From: Streptomyces sp. CA-210063
GTDB taxonomy: Bacteria; Actinomycetota; Actinomycetes; Streptomycetales; Streptomycetaceae
Reading direction: 5' to 3'
Length of the DNA stretch: 64,000 nt
Assembly (NCBI RefSeq): GCF_024612015.1
Contig: NZ_CP102512.1
Location: 806,001 to 870,000, forward strand
Part shown: positions 8,643 through 16,619 of the stretch, piece after piece
Numbering within the stretch: the stretch's first letter is position 1
Layout of the letters: each line of letters opens with the position of its first letter
The notes under the pieces: model-generated
What the model was told of the DNA's origin: nothing
Databases searched by the model: none
Seen by the model: the letters and a program-made list of their open reading frames with translations, nothing else
Program-made: the position numbers and the translations under genes

Positions 8643-9084
8643 CACCCTACCCTTCTCGTTGCCTAACTCAAGCAACCCCATTCGGCCAGATTGCTTGACT
8701 CAAGTAAGTCACATGTGCTTGCCTAACTCAAGCAAGGCGATGGTGCCGCTTCGGACGGAACGGATGGGACCAGATGTATCGAGCCCACGGCCCTCCCCGG
8801 CCGTGGCCCTCCAGGACCGGGGCCATCTGAGCGGACTGGCCCCGCCGCGCCGCACCCGTGGGGACGGGCCGGCGCCGTCCCCGGACCCGGCCGCCGATCA
8901 CCTCCCCCGATCGGCACCGGGCCCGGGGACACCCTCACGACCCGAACTCGCTCGACCGCCCCAGCCGCCCCTCCCCCGGCCGAGCGAACGACCGCACCGC
9001 CCCGGACCCGGCAGCCGCCGGATCCGGACGGTGCGCGTGCCGCACCCCGCACGGACCGCCCGAGACGGAAGACAGGACACACCG
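8643..9084. promoter_or_regulatory. Divergent regulatory region with three MarR-type operators
   Basis: A 442-bp gene-free stretch between the MarR gene and the SGNH hydrolase gene. Palindromic sites lie at 8658-8676 (GTTGCCTAACTCAAGCAAC), 8691-8707 (TTGCTTGACTCAAGTAA) and 8718-8736 (CTTGCCTAACTCAAGCAAG), with centres 32 and 28 bp apart, about three helical turns. The remaining 350 bp up to 9084 is proline/arginine-rich GC sequence without a convincing gene. Confidence 0.75.
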
Positions 9085-10020
9085 ATGAGAACCTCTCTAC
9101 GAGCCGGCCTGGCTGGGGCGCTCGCATGTGGCGTGCTGGTCACCGCGATGACCCTCGGTCGCGACGGTGACGGCGACGGGGGTGGCGGCGACGGTTCGGC
9201 GCCCCCGACGGGCCCGTACGTCGCGCTCGGCGACTCCTACACGGCCGGCCCGAGGATCCCCGACCAGAGCGGCGTCCCCGCCGGCTGCGAGCGGTCCGGC
9301 CGGAACTACCCCGCCGTGGTCGCCGCGGAGCTGAAGATCAAGGCGTCCGACTTCCGCGACGTCAGCTGCACCGGAGCGACCATCGCCGACCTGTCCGCAC
9401 CCCAGTCGACCGACGACGGGACCAACCCCGCCCAGTTCGACGCGCTGTCCGAGGCGACCCGGCTGGTCACCGTCGGCATCGGCGGCAACGACATCGGCTT
9501 CGCCTCGGTGATCCGGCGGTGCGTCACCAGCGGCGTGCTGTACGCGGTCGCCGGCGGCCGGGACGGCGACGCTCCCTGCAAGGAGCGGTACGTGTCCGAC
9601 GACGTCGACGAGGTGCGGCAGAGGATCGAGGCGGCGGACGGGCGCCTCGCCCGCGCGCTGGACGAGGTCGGACGGCGGGCGCCGAAGGCGCGGGTGTACG
9701 TCGTCGGCTACCCGGCGATCCTGCCGTCCGACGGCGGCGACTGCGGCCGCGAGCTGTCCCTCGCCCCCGGCGACGTCTCCTTCGTCCGCGCCAAGGAGCG
9801 GGAGCTCAACACCATGCTGCGGCAGCGCGCCGAGGCCGCCGGGGCGCGGTACGTCGACACGTACGGGCCGTCCGAGGGGCACGACGCCTGTTCCGCCGAG
9901 GACACCCGCTGGATCGAGCCACTTCTGCCGCGCTCCCCCGCGGCCTCCGTACACCCCAACGAGCGCGGCGAGCGCGGCATGGCCGACGCGGTCCTGCACG
10001 CGCTCGGGGCACGCCCATGA
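9085..10020 (+). CDS. Secreted SGNH/GDSL lipase or esterase
   Basis: A 311-residue exported SGNH hydrolase. After a basic N-terminus and hydrophobic signal segment (residues 1-30) and a short Asp/Gly-rich linker come block I GDSYTAGP (nucleophile serine), the glycine block, block III GGNDIG and a C-terminal block V, SVHPNERG, with the catalytic histidine. Six or more cysteines in the mature part suggest disulphides, as in Streptomyces extracellular lipases. The ATG at 9085 gives the only sensible signal peptide; in-frame sequence upstream is not protein-like. It reads away from the MarR gene across the triple operator, so MarR control is plausible. The substrate is unknown. Confidence 0.9.
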   Translation: MRTSLRAGLAGALACGVLVTAMTLGRDGDGDGGGGDGSAPPTGPYVALGDSYTAGPRIPDQSGVPAGCERSGRNYPAVVAAELKIKASDFRDVSCTGATIADLSAPQSTDDGTNPAQFDALSEATRLVTVGIGGNDIGFASVIRRCVTSGVLYAVAGGRDGDAPCKERYVSDDVDEVRQRIEAADGRLARALDEVGRRAPKARVYVVGYPAILPSDGGDCGRELSLAPGDVSFVRAKERELNTMLRQRAEAAGARYVDTYGPSEGHDACSAEDTRWIEPLLPRSPAASVHPNERGERGMADAVLHALGARP

Positions 10021-10066
10021 GCCACCGGACGACTGAGCCACCGGACGACTGAGCCACCGGACGACT
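10019..10066 (+). repeat. Three perfect 16-bp tandem repeats at a stop codon
   Basis: GAGCCACCGGACGACT is present three times head to tail, starting at the second base of the SGNH hydrolase stop codon. Each unit junction recreates TGA. Confidence 0.9.
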
Positions 10067-10135
10067 GATCGTGGGCGGGCCGGGCGGACATCCCCCGCCC
10101 GGCGACCGGCCCACCCTACGGAAGAGGAACATCTG

Positions 10136-10903
10136 ATGAGCAGTATCGGTCTCGACGGCCGCAGTGTCGTCGTCACGGGCGCCGGTTCCGGCATCGGCCG
10201 GGCCGCGGCCCTGAAGTTCGCCGCGGCGGGTGCGAAGGTCCTGGTCGCCGACCTCAACGAGGAGGCCGCCGAGGAGACCGTCAAGGAGATCGAGACGGCC
10301 GGTGGCACCGCTCTCGCGGTCGTCGGCGACCTCAGCGACCAGGCGGTCGTGGACGAGGTCGTCGAGCGTGCCGTGGAGGCCTTCGGCGGGCTGGACGTCC
10401 TGGTGAACAACGCCGGGATCATGGACCGGATGTCGGCCCTCGCGGATGTCGACGACGCCGAGTGGGAGCGGGTCATCCGGGTCAACCTGACCGCGCCGTT
10501 CCTGCTCACCCGGGCCGCACTGCCGCACATGCTGAGGGCGGAGCGCGGCGCGATCGTCTTCACCGCCTCCGAGGCCGGGCTGCGCGGCAGCGCGGCCGGT
10601 GCCGCCTACACCGCGTCGAAGCACGGTGTCGTCGGCCTGGTGAAGAACCTGTCGGTGATGTACCGCAAGCAGGGCATCCGGGCCAACGCGATCGCCCCCG
10701 GCCCCACGATGACCAACATCCAGGTCGACGCCGACCAGCAGGCCCACGGCCCCGCGGTCATCGGCGGGCTGATCGGCGCCAACATCGGCCGGCTCGGCAC
10801 GGCCGAGGAGCAGGCCGACGCGATTCTGTTCCTCGCCTCCGACGCGGCCGCGTTCGTCAACGGCGTGGTCCTGCCCGTCGACGACGCCTGGGCCGCCGTC
10901 TGA
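10136..10903 (+). CDS. Short-chain dehydrogenase/reductase
   Basis: A 255-residue classical SDR with cofactor motif TGAGSGIG near residues 15-22, NNAG near 90, the catalytic serine in FTASEAG and YTASK as the YxxxK motif. A GGAAGAGGAACATCTG region precedes the ATG at 10136. Glucose/ribitol dehydrogenase-like proteins have this layout, but the substrate cannot be deduced. It lies 115 bp after the SGNH hydrolase gene and about 230 bp before a zinc alcohol dehydrogenase on the same strand. The pair may oxidise one alcohol substrate in sequence, or could belong to the P450/BVMO pathway on the other side of the MarR gene; both ideas are inference. Confidence 0.92.
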   Translation: MSSIGLDGRSVVVTGAGSGIGRAAALKFAAAGAKVLVADLNEEAAEETVKEIETAGGTALAVVGDLSDQAVVDEVVERAVEAFGGLDVLVNNAGIMDRMSALADVDDAEWERVIRVNLTAPFLLTRAALPHMLRAERGAIVFTASEAGLRGSAAGAAYTASKHGVVGLVKNLSVMYRKQGIRANAIAPGPTMTNIQVDADQQAHGPAVIGGLIGANIGRLGTAEEQADAILFLASDAAAFVNGVVLPVDDAWAAV

Positions 10904-11033
10904 CAGCCGGGTTCACGGCTGCCCCCGGTCGGGTCACGGTTCCCCGGTGTCCGTCCGGGGCCGGGCCCGACCGGCAACACCTCTCTCCGCACACCTCCGC
11001 GGCAGCTCTCCGCACGCTTCCTCGACAGCGTCT

Positions 11034-11126
11034 CTCCCGCATCTCCAGGAAGCTCCCGCATCTCCAGGAAGCTCCCGCACCCCCAGGAAGCTCCGCACCC
11101 CCAGGAAGCTCCGCACCTCCAGAAAG
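11034..11126 (+). repeat. Five 18-19-bp tandem repeats in the leader of the alcohol dehydrogenase gene
   Basis: Units CTCCCGCATCTCCAGGAAG (11034, 11053), CTCCCGCACCCCCAGGAAG (11072), CTCCGCACCCCCAGGAAG (11091) and CTCCGCACCTCCAGAAAG (11109). The last ends 11 bp before the chosen ATG, and each carries a purine-rich AGGAAG. Confidence 0.9.
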
Positions 11127-11137
11127 TGAGTCTCCCC

Positions 11138-12181
11138 ATGGCGACCATGAAGTCCGTCCAGACCGCCGGTGTCGGCAAGGTCGAGGTGGTGGACGTCGAG
11201 CGTCCCGTGCCCGGCCCCAAGGACGCGCTCGTCCGTGTCCGCGCCTGCGGCATCTGCGGCACCGACGTCACCTTCCTCCACATGGGAGGCATGCCCGCCC
11301 GCGCTCACCTGGGCGGTGAGATGGTGCCCGTGCCGCTCGGCCACGAGCCGGCCGGTGAGGTCGTCGAGGTCGGCGCCGAGGTCACCGGCCTCGCGGTCGG
11401 GGACCGGGTGGTGGTCAACCCGCAGGACGCGCCGACCGGCATCATCGGCTGCGGCGGCAAGTACGGCGGGATGAGCGAGTACCTGCTGATCGAGAACGCC
11501 GAGGTCGGCAAGAGCGTGGCGGTCTTCCCCGACACCGTGCCCTTCGACGTCGCCTCCCTCAACGAGCCCATGGCCGTGGCCCGGCACTGCGTCAACCGTT
11601 CCGAGGCGGGCCCCGACGACAAGGTCGTCGTCTTCGGTGCCGGGCCCATCGGCCTCGGCGCGGCCATCTGGCTGAAGCTGCGCGGCGTCAAGCACGTGGT
11701 CGTCGCCGACGTCATCCCCTCCCGGCTGGAGAAGGCACTGGCCGTGGGCGCGGACGCCGTCATCGACTCCGCCCAGGAGGACGTCGCCGCGCGCCTGACC
11801 GAGCTGCACGGCCAGGCCGCCAACGCGCTCGGCCAGCCCCGGCCCGGCACCGACATCTTCATCGACGCGGCCGGTGTCCCCGCCGTCTTCAACACCGTGG
11901 TGGGCTCGGCCAAGTGGGGCGCGAAGCTGGTCATGGTCGCCGTGCAGAAGAAGGGCTCGGAGATCGACCTCGGCGGCATGCTCCGCAGCGAGCTGACCCT
12001 CATCGCCTCGCAGGGCTACCCCACCGAGATCTTCGAGGTCACCCCCGAGATCGTGGAGCACCACGAGCGTTTCGCCAAGCTCATCAGCCACCGGGTGCCC
12101 GCCGCGGAGGTCGACCAGGCGTTCGAGCTGGCGCTGACGCCGGGGGCGGCGGAGAAGGTGGTCGTGACGTTCGACGCGTAG
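11138..12181 (+). CDS. Zinc-dependent medium-chain alcohol dehydrogenase
   Basis: A 347-residue MDR enzyme. The catalytic zinc ligands are visible in ACGICGTD (Cys) and GHEPAGE (His-Glu) of the N-terminal domain, and the NAD(P)-binding VFGAGPIGLGAA starts near residue 165. The four-cysteine structural zinc loop is not present: the corresponding segment has a single cysteine (GIIGCGGKYGG). This is seen in some sorbitol/threonine-type relatives. I chose ATG 11138, preceded by GAAAGTGAG; a GTG at 11126 and an ATG at 11147 are alternatives. The leader carries a five-copy tandem repeat and a strong terminator follows. Oxidation of a secondary alcohol is likely; the substrate is unknown. Confidence 0.92.
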   Translation: MATMKSVQTAGVGKVEVVDVERPVPGPKDALVRVRACGICGTDVTFLHMGGMPARAHLGGEMVPVPLGHEPAGEVVEVGAEVTGLAVGDRVVVNPQDAPTGIIGCGGKYGGMSEYLLIENAEVGKSVAVFPDTVPFDVASLNEPMAVARHCVNRSEAGPDDKVVVFGAGPIGLGAAIWLKLRGVKHVVVADVIPSRLEKALAVGADAVIDSAQEDVAARLTELHGQAANALGQPRPGTDIFIDAAGVPAVFNTVVGSAKWGAKLVMVAVQKKGSEIDLGGMLRSELTLIASQGYPTEIFEVTPEIVEHHERFAKLISHRVPAAEVDQAFELALTPGAAEKVVVTFDA

Positions 12182-12194
12182 GCGTCCTGCGCGT

Positions 12195-12239
12195 CTTGGA
12201 CGTCCTGGACGTTCTGGATGTTCTGGATGTTCTGGACGT
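12195..12239 (+). repeat. Five 9-bp tandem repeats after the alcohol dehydrogenase stop
   Basis: Five units of YYTGGAYGT (cttggacgt, cctggacgt, tctggatgt twice, tctggacgt) begin 14 bp after the stop codon and end just before the terminator hairpin. Confidence 0.85.
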
Positions 12240-12249
12240 CTCGAAGTGA

Positions 12250-12289
12250 GAGGGGCCTGCCGTCGGCTGTCACCGGTGGCAGGCCCCTC
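12250..12289 (+). terminator. Terminator of the alcohol dehydrogenase gene
   Basis: A perfect 12-bp stem, GAGGGGCCTGCC (12250-12261) with GGCAGGCCCCTC (12278-12289), and a 16-nt loop. There is no U-tract, as is common in Streptomyces. Confidence 0.8.
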
Positions 12290-12490
12290 GCGTGCGCGCG
12301 CGTCACCAGGCCACTGGCAGCCCGTACACCCCTGAGCCACGGCGGCGGATGGAGCGGGCAGCCCGCCGCCCGCTCCATCGGGAACACCGGGAACACCGGG
12401 AACGGAGAGCAGCGTGCTGGCGATCGATTCACCCATTCCGTACGGGAGTTCAGGTGTCCGGAGGGGATCAGGCACGCGGAGGCGGATCTT

Positions 12491-12512
12491 CTAAGTCAAG
12501 CGGTTGACTTAG
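12491..12512. promoter_or_regulatory. Orphan perfect palindrome, operator-like
   Basis: CTAAGTCAA-GCGG-TTGACTTAG: 9-bp perfect arms with a 4-bp spacer, in the 382-bp gap (12182-12563) between two convergent genes. Apart from this site, the 9-bp repeats and the terminator, that gap holds short reiterated GGGAACACC units at 12379-12405 and nothing that looks coding. The arms resemble MarR-type operators, but no regulator gene is adjacent and both flanking genes end here. Confidence 0.6.
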
Positions 12513-12563
12513 ACATGACCGGGATGCGGCCAAGGACGGGTCTCCCCCGGTCCGTGGGTTGGG

Positions 12564-13208
12564 CTACTTGTTGTTCAGATACGCCAGCACGGCCAGCACC
12601 CTGCGGTGTCCGCTGTCGCTGGTCGGCAGGCCGAGCTTCAGGAAGACGTTGCCGATGTGCTTGCTGACCGCGCGTTCGGTGACGACGAGGGTCCTGGCGA
12701 TGGTGGCGTTGTCGTGGCCCTCGGCCATCAGCTTCAGCACCTCGTGCTCGCGCGGGGTGAGCGAGTCGAGGGGTGAGTCCTTGCGGCGGGTCAGCAGCTC
12801 GGTCACCACCTCCGGGTCGAGGGCGGTGCCGCCGGCCGCGACCCGGTCGAGCGCGTCCAGGAACTCGTCCACCCGGCCGACCCGGTCCTTGAGCAGATAG
12901 CCGACCCCGCTCGCTCCTCCGCCGAGCAGTTCGGCGGCGTACGACTCCTCCACGTACTGCGAGAGGACCAGCACCGGCAGGCCGGGGATCTTCCGGCGGG
13001 CCTCCAGGGCGGCGCGCAGCCCCTCGTCGCGGAAGCCGGGCGGCATCCGGACGTCCAGGACGGCGACGTCCGGGCGGTGTTCCAGCAGCGCGGGGAGGAC
13101 CTCGGGGCCGCTGCCCGCGACGGCCGCCACCTCGTGTCCGGACGAGGTCAGCAGCAGGACCAGACCCTCTCTCAGCAGGGCGTTGTCCTCGGCGATCACC
13201 ACACGCAC
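12564..13208 (-). CDS. NarL/LuxR-type response regulator
   Basis: A 214-residue regulator with an N-terminal receiver domain (AEDN acidic pair, phospho-aspartate in VAVLDVRMPP, lysine in YLLKDRV) and a C-terminal LuxR helix-turn-helix (LTPREHEVLKLMAEGHDNATIA, residues about 148-169, then ERAVSKHI). The start is the GTG at 13208, with GGAGGT nine bases upstream; the in-frame extension upstream is not supported. It follows its kinase gene by 70 bp in the same direction. The targets are unknown. Confidence 0.93.
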   Translation of the reverse strand: MRVVIAEDNALLREGLVLLLTSSGHEVAAVAGSGPEVLPALLEHRPDVAVLDVRMPPGFRDEGLRAALEARRKIPGLPVLVLSQYVEESYAAELLGGGASGVGYLLKDRVGRVDEFLDALDRVAAGGTALDPEVVTELLTRRKDSPLDSLTPREHEVLKLMAEGHDNATIARTLVVTERAVSKHIGNVFLKLGLPTSDSGHRRVLAVLAYLNNK

Positions 13209-13278
13209 GGCAGTCCCACCTCCGTCCACGACCACCGCGTACGGGATGTCCCCGGATCGGCCGTTGATTCCGTTTCGA

Positions 13279-14682
13279 TCACCATACGCAGGGCAGCTCC
13301 ACCTCGATCACGGTGGGCCCCCCGACGGGGCTGGTCACGGCCATACGCCCGTCGAGGGCCGCGACGCGGCGCCGCATCCCGAGGAGTCCGGATCCGCCCA
13401 TGGCGGAGGCCGGGCCGGGACCCGGATCGGGCGGGCCAGGCGTGGCCGCTCGGCCGGATGCGCCGGACCCGCCTGTCGCCGTCGCCGTCGCCGGGCCGGT
13501 TGTGCCGGGGGCACCCGTCGTGGGAGCCGGGAGGGACGTGTTGGGGCCACCTGTCGCCGTCGCCGGGCCGGGGCCGCCGATCGCCTTCGCCAGGCCTGGC
13601 GTGCCTGAGCCGCCCGGTGGGGAAGCCGGGCCGGGCGCCCCGATGAGGGTCTCGGCGCCGCCTCGGCCGTCGTCGCGCACCAGGACGCGGACGCCTCTCG
13701 GTGTGCGGGCGAGGTGGACCTCGGCGTGGGCGCAGCCGCTGTGCTTGGCGGCGTTGGTCAGGGCTTCGGCGACGACGTAGTACGCGGCGGCCTCGACCGC
13801 GGCGGGCGGGCGCGGCCCGTCGGCGTCCTCCAGGCCCTCCACGGCGACGGTCGCGTCGAGCCCGCTGCCGGCGGCGAGGGCCCGTACGGCCCCGGCCAGG
13901 CCGCGGTCGGTGAGGATCGGCGGGTGGATGCCGCGGACGACGTGGCGGAGTTCGGCCAGTGCCGCCTCGGCCTGCTCCTGCGCGTCGAGCAGCAGCTTGC
14001 GGGCGGCGTCCGGGTCGCGGTCGTACGCGCGCTGGGCCAGCCCGATGCGCATGGACAGCGAGACGAGGCGGGCCTGGGCGCCGTCGTGCAGGTCCCGTTC
14101 GATACGGCGGAGTTCGGCGCCGTGGGCGGCGATCGCGTCGGCCCGGGTCGCCGTCAGTTCCTCCACCCGCTCGGCGAGGCGGGCCTTGGGCGACGGCTTG
14201 AGCAGGGCCTCGGACCAGTGGGCGTCGAGGTCGGCGAGGCGGCTGATCAGCGGCAGGACGACGGCCGGGCGGCCCAGCAGTCCGCACCACACGCCGTCGA
14301 CGACCAGGCCCAGCGGCCACAGGGGCACCGCGAGGAAGAAGAGGGCACCGTAGACGTAGTACGAGAGCATCCAGCGGGCGTCGGTGTGGGTACCGGGGTC
14401 ACGGAACGCGATGCGCAGGCGTTCGCGCAGGGTGCCCTCGATCGGCTGGTAGGCCTCGGGGACGGCCCGGCCGGTCCAGGCGGCCACCTGGTGGCGCTTC
14501 GCGCCGGCGATCCGGCGGATCAGTGTGACGGTCTCGGGCAGCATCCAGGCGCCCACGACGGCGAGCGTGGCGATCGCGGTGATCAGCAGCACCGTGATGA
14601 AGAGGTAGATGCCGAAGGCCATCGCGGCGGCGATGATCAGCTGGAGTGTGGCCCGCGCGGCCCGCCCCACCGTCTTGCCCAT
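13279..14682 (-). CDS. NarL-type sensor histidine kinase with a low-complexity insertion in the ATP lid
   Basis: A 467-residue kinase. The N-terminal part has two hydrophobic hairpins (residues about 12-45 and 107-145), followed by a dimerisation domain with the phospho-histidine in ERDLHDGAQARL and a HATPase domain with EALTNAAKHS (N box) and RDDGRGG (G1). Between RDDGRGG and the G2 motif GSGLLGMRRR, where relatives have about ten residues, lie about 80 Gly/Pro/Ala/Thr-rich residues (roughly 347-427) with internal GPATAT-type repeats. The frame stays open and C-terminal family residues resume, so this is an in-frame expansion and not a frameshift. The start at ATG 14682 precedes the first membrane segment directly. 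It partners the downstream regulator. Confidence 0.9.
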   Translation of the reverse strand: MGKTVGRAARATLQLIIAAAMAFGIYLFITVLLITAIATLAVVGAWMLPETVTLIRRIAGAKRHQVAAWTGRAVPEAYQPIEGTLRERLRIAFRDPGTHTDARWMLSYYVYGALFFLAVPLWPLGLVVDGVWCGLLGRPAVVLPLISRLADLDAHWSEALLKPSPKARLAERVEELTATRADAIAAHGAELRRIERDLHDGAQARLVSLSMRIGLAQRAYDRDPDAARKLLLDAQEQAEAALAELRHVVRGIHPPILTDRGLAGAVRALAAGSGLDATVAVEGLEDADGPRPPAAVEAAAYYVVAEALTNAAKHSGCAHAEVHLARTPRGVRVLVRDDGRGGAETLIGAPGPASPPGGSGTPGLAKAIGGPGPATATGGPNTSLPAPTTGAPGTTGPATATATGGSGASGRAATPGPPDPGPGPASAMGGSGLLGMRRRVAALDGRMAVTSPVGGPTVIEVELPCVW

Positions 14683-15173
14683 GCCGCTCAGGTTAGGCGA
14701 CCTGGTGAGACAGGCGCGGCGCGGGGCCGCCCCATGGATCACCGCGCTCGGCGCTCGACGGGGCAAGGAGCACGATCGGGCCGTGGCCGCCACTGCCGCC
14801 GTAGGCGAGCACGATGGGCCCGCTCCTGCTGCCCACCACTCTCCGGCTGTTCATCGCACGCGGGTTGTTCGCCGACGATCTGAGCGGCACGGTCCGAGCG
14901 GCAGCGGCCAAGCACGCGGGCTGTCAGAGCACGCGAGTGTCCGAGCACGCGGGCTTCCGAGCGTGCGGGCTTCCGAGCGTGCGGGCTGTTCGCCGACGGC
15001 CCGAGCCGCAGCGGTCCGAGCCGCAACGGTCCGAGCCGCAACGGTCCGAGCCGCAGCGGCCCAAGCGGCGGTGGGCCCGTGGCCCCCGGTGCCGGGCCCG
15101 GCCCCGCCCCCGCGCCGCCGAAGACCGGTGCCGGGTCCGGGCCCGCGCACCCACCCCGTCGCCCCCGGCGGCC
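14683..15173. repeat. Gene-free stretch with two minisatellites
   Basis: No gene was found in these 491 bp. Degenerate 16-bp units of GAGCRYGCGGGCTTCC lie at 14943, 14959 and 14975, with looser copies from about 14909. Four 15-bp units of CCGAGCCGCARCGGY fill 15001-15060. The promoter of the kinase gene starting at 14682 should be near the left end, but no clear -10/-35 was seen. Confidence 0.8.
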
Positions 15174-16619
15174 TCAGGCCCGAGACCCGCCCCGCGGCAG
15201 CCGTACCGTGAACGTCGTCTCTCCCGGGCCGCTGGTCAGGGCGATGGTGCCGCCGTGGGCGCGGACCAGGGAGCGGGCGACCGCGAGGCCCAGGCCGCTG
15301 CCGCCGCGGTCGCGGCTGCGGGCCTTGTCGACGCGGTAGAAGCGGTCGAAGACGCGCTCCTGGTCGTCCGCCGGGATACCGGGCCCGGAGTCGGTGATCC
15401 GTACCTCGGCCGAGCCGGACTCGACGGACACCTCCAGACAGACCTTCGTACCGCGCGGGGTGTGCACGGCGGCGTTGGTGAGGAGGTTGTCGAGGACCTG
15501 GCGCACCCGCAGGGGGTCGAGGCGCAGCCGTACCGCGTCGGGGCCGGCCGCCACCGTCAGCGGATGACCGGGGTGGCCCGCGCGGAAGGCGTCCGCCGCC
15601 TGGTGCGCCAGCTGCACCAGGTCGGCCTCCTCCAGCCGCAGCGGGGTCTCCACGTCGGCGGCGTCCAGGCGGGCGAGCATCAGCAGATCGTCCAGCAGGT
15701 ACCCCATGCGGGCGGCCTCGGCGCGCAGTCGGGCCAGATGCTTGTCGCGTTCCTCGGGGCTGTGGGCGGCGGCGTACTGGAAGAGGTCGGCGTAGCCGCG
15801 TACCGACATCAGGGGGGTGCGCAGTTCGTGCGAGGCGTCGGCGACGAAGCGGCGCAGGCGCTGTTCGGCCTCGGTGCGGACGGCGAGCGCGTCGTCGATG
15901 TGCTCCAGCATGGTGTTGAAGGCGGTGCGCAGTTCCTCGACCTCGGGGCCGCCGTCGCGGTTGTCGTGGCGCACGGGCAGCGCCGCCGAGTCCGTCAGGT
16001 CGTGCGAGGTGATGGCGCGGGCGGTGTGCGCCATGTCGCTCAGCGGCTTCAGACCGCGCCGCAGCATCGCCCGGCCGAAGACGACGAGCGCCGCGAGGGC
16101 GAGAACGAAGGTGATGACCTGGATCGTGATCAGCTGCCCGACCGTGTCCTCGATGTCGTCCATCGGCGCGGCGCTGACCAGGATCACCCCGGGCTTGACC
16201 TCGCAGGCCCGCAGCCGGTACTGGCCCTGGCCCTTGAGGTGCTCGGTGCGGGTGACCTCCGTGCCTTCGACGGTCAGCGCCTTGGCCACGAGGGTGAAGT
16301 CGTCGATGTCCTCGGGGACGTCGGCGGGGTCCTCGGGCTTGCGGAGTTCGGGGGTTCCGTCCGAGACGTCGTACACCGCGTAGTACCAGCGGTAGTACTT
16401 CTTGCCCTTGAGCGTTCCGTAGTCCGCGATGCTCTTGGACTGGGCTATCTGGGCGATCTTCAGCTGTTCGTTGAGCTGCGCCGACAGGTAGTCGCGCATG
16501 TACATGGTCAGGGCGCTGCCGACGACGGCGAACACGACGAGCGCCAGGGCGCCGAGGCCGAGGGCCAGCCGGGTGCCGAGGCGCATGCCGCGGTAGCTCT
16601 GCTTGAGGCGGGCGATCAC
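15174..16619 (-). CDS. OmpR-type sensor histidine kinase
   Basis: A 481-residue membrane kinase. It has a first transmembrane helix at about residues 18-40, an extracytoplasmic sensor of about 130 residues, a second helix near 175-198, a HAMP linker, a HisKA domain with the phospho-histidine in VADASHELRTPL, and a HATPase domain with DNLLTNAAVHT, ITDSGPGIP and GGSGLGLAVA motifs. The GTG at 16619 overlaps the regulator stop (GTGA), so the pair is coupled. Upstream of the pair, and divergent from it, is a flavin/heme electron-transfer operon. The sensor may therefore track redox, metal or envelope state; this is inferred from neighbours only. Confidence 0.94.
   Translation of the reverse strand: MIARLKQSYRGMRLGTRLALGLGALALVVFAVVGSALTMYMRDYLSAQLNEQLKIAQIAQSKSIADYGTLKGKKYYRWYYAVYDVSDGTPELRKPEDPADVPEDIDDFTLVAKALTVEGTEVTRTEHLKGQGQYRLRACEVKPGVILVSAAPMDDIEDTVGQLITIQVITFVLALAALVVFGRAMLRRGLKPLSDMAHTARAITSHDLTDSAALPVRHDNRDGGPEVEELRTAFNTMLEHIDDALAVRTEAEQRLRRFVADASHELRTPLMSVRGYADLFQYAAAHSPEERDKHLARLRAEAARMGYLLDDLLMLARLDAADVETPLRLEEADLVQLAHQAADAFRAGHPGHPLTVAAGPDAVRLRLDPLRVRQVLDNLLTNAAVHTPRGTKVCLEVSVESGSAEVRITDSGPGIPADDQERVFDRFYRVDKARSRDRGGSGLGLAVARSLVRAHGGTIALTSGPGETTFTVRLPRGGSRA

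Noticed and set aside
9088..9200. The Asp/Gly-rich segment of the SGNH hydrolase as a calcium-binding repeat
   Set aside because: It is a short GDGDGGGG linker after the signal peptide and lacks the nonapeptide periodicity of RTX repeats.
7273..12181. The SGNH hydrolase, SDR and zinc dehydrogenase as part of the P450/BVMO operon
   Set aside because: They are on the opposite strand, beyond two regulator genes, with gaps, repeats and terminators between; a functional link is possible but not shown.
12184..12249. The Leu-Asp-Val repeat encoded by the 9-bp units as a C-terminal extension or small peptide gene
   Set aside because: It lies after the alcohol dehydrogenase stop, lacks its own ribosome site and sits directly before the terminator; better read as non-coding repeats.
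14943..15060. Tandem repeats as a possible CRISPR array
   Set aside because: Units are contiguous with no unique spacers, and no cas genes are near.
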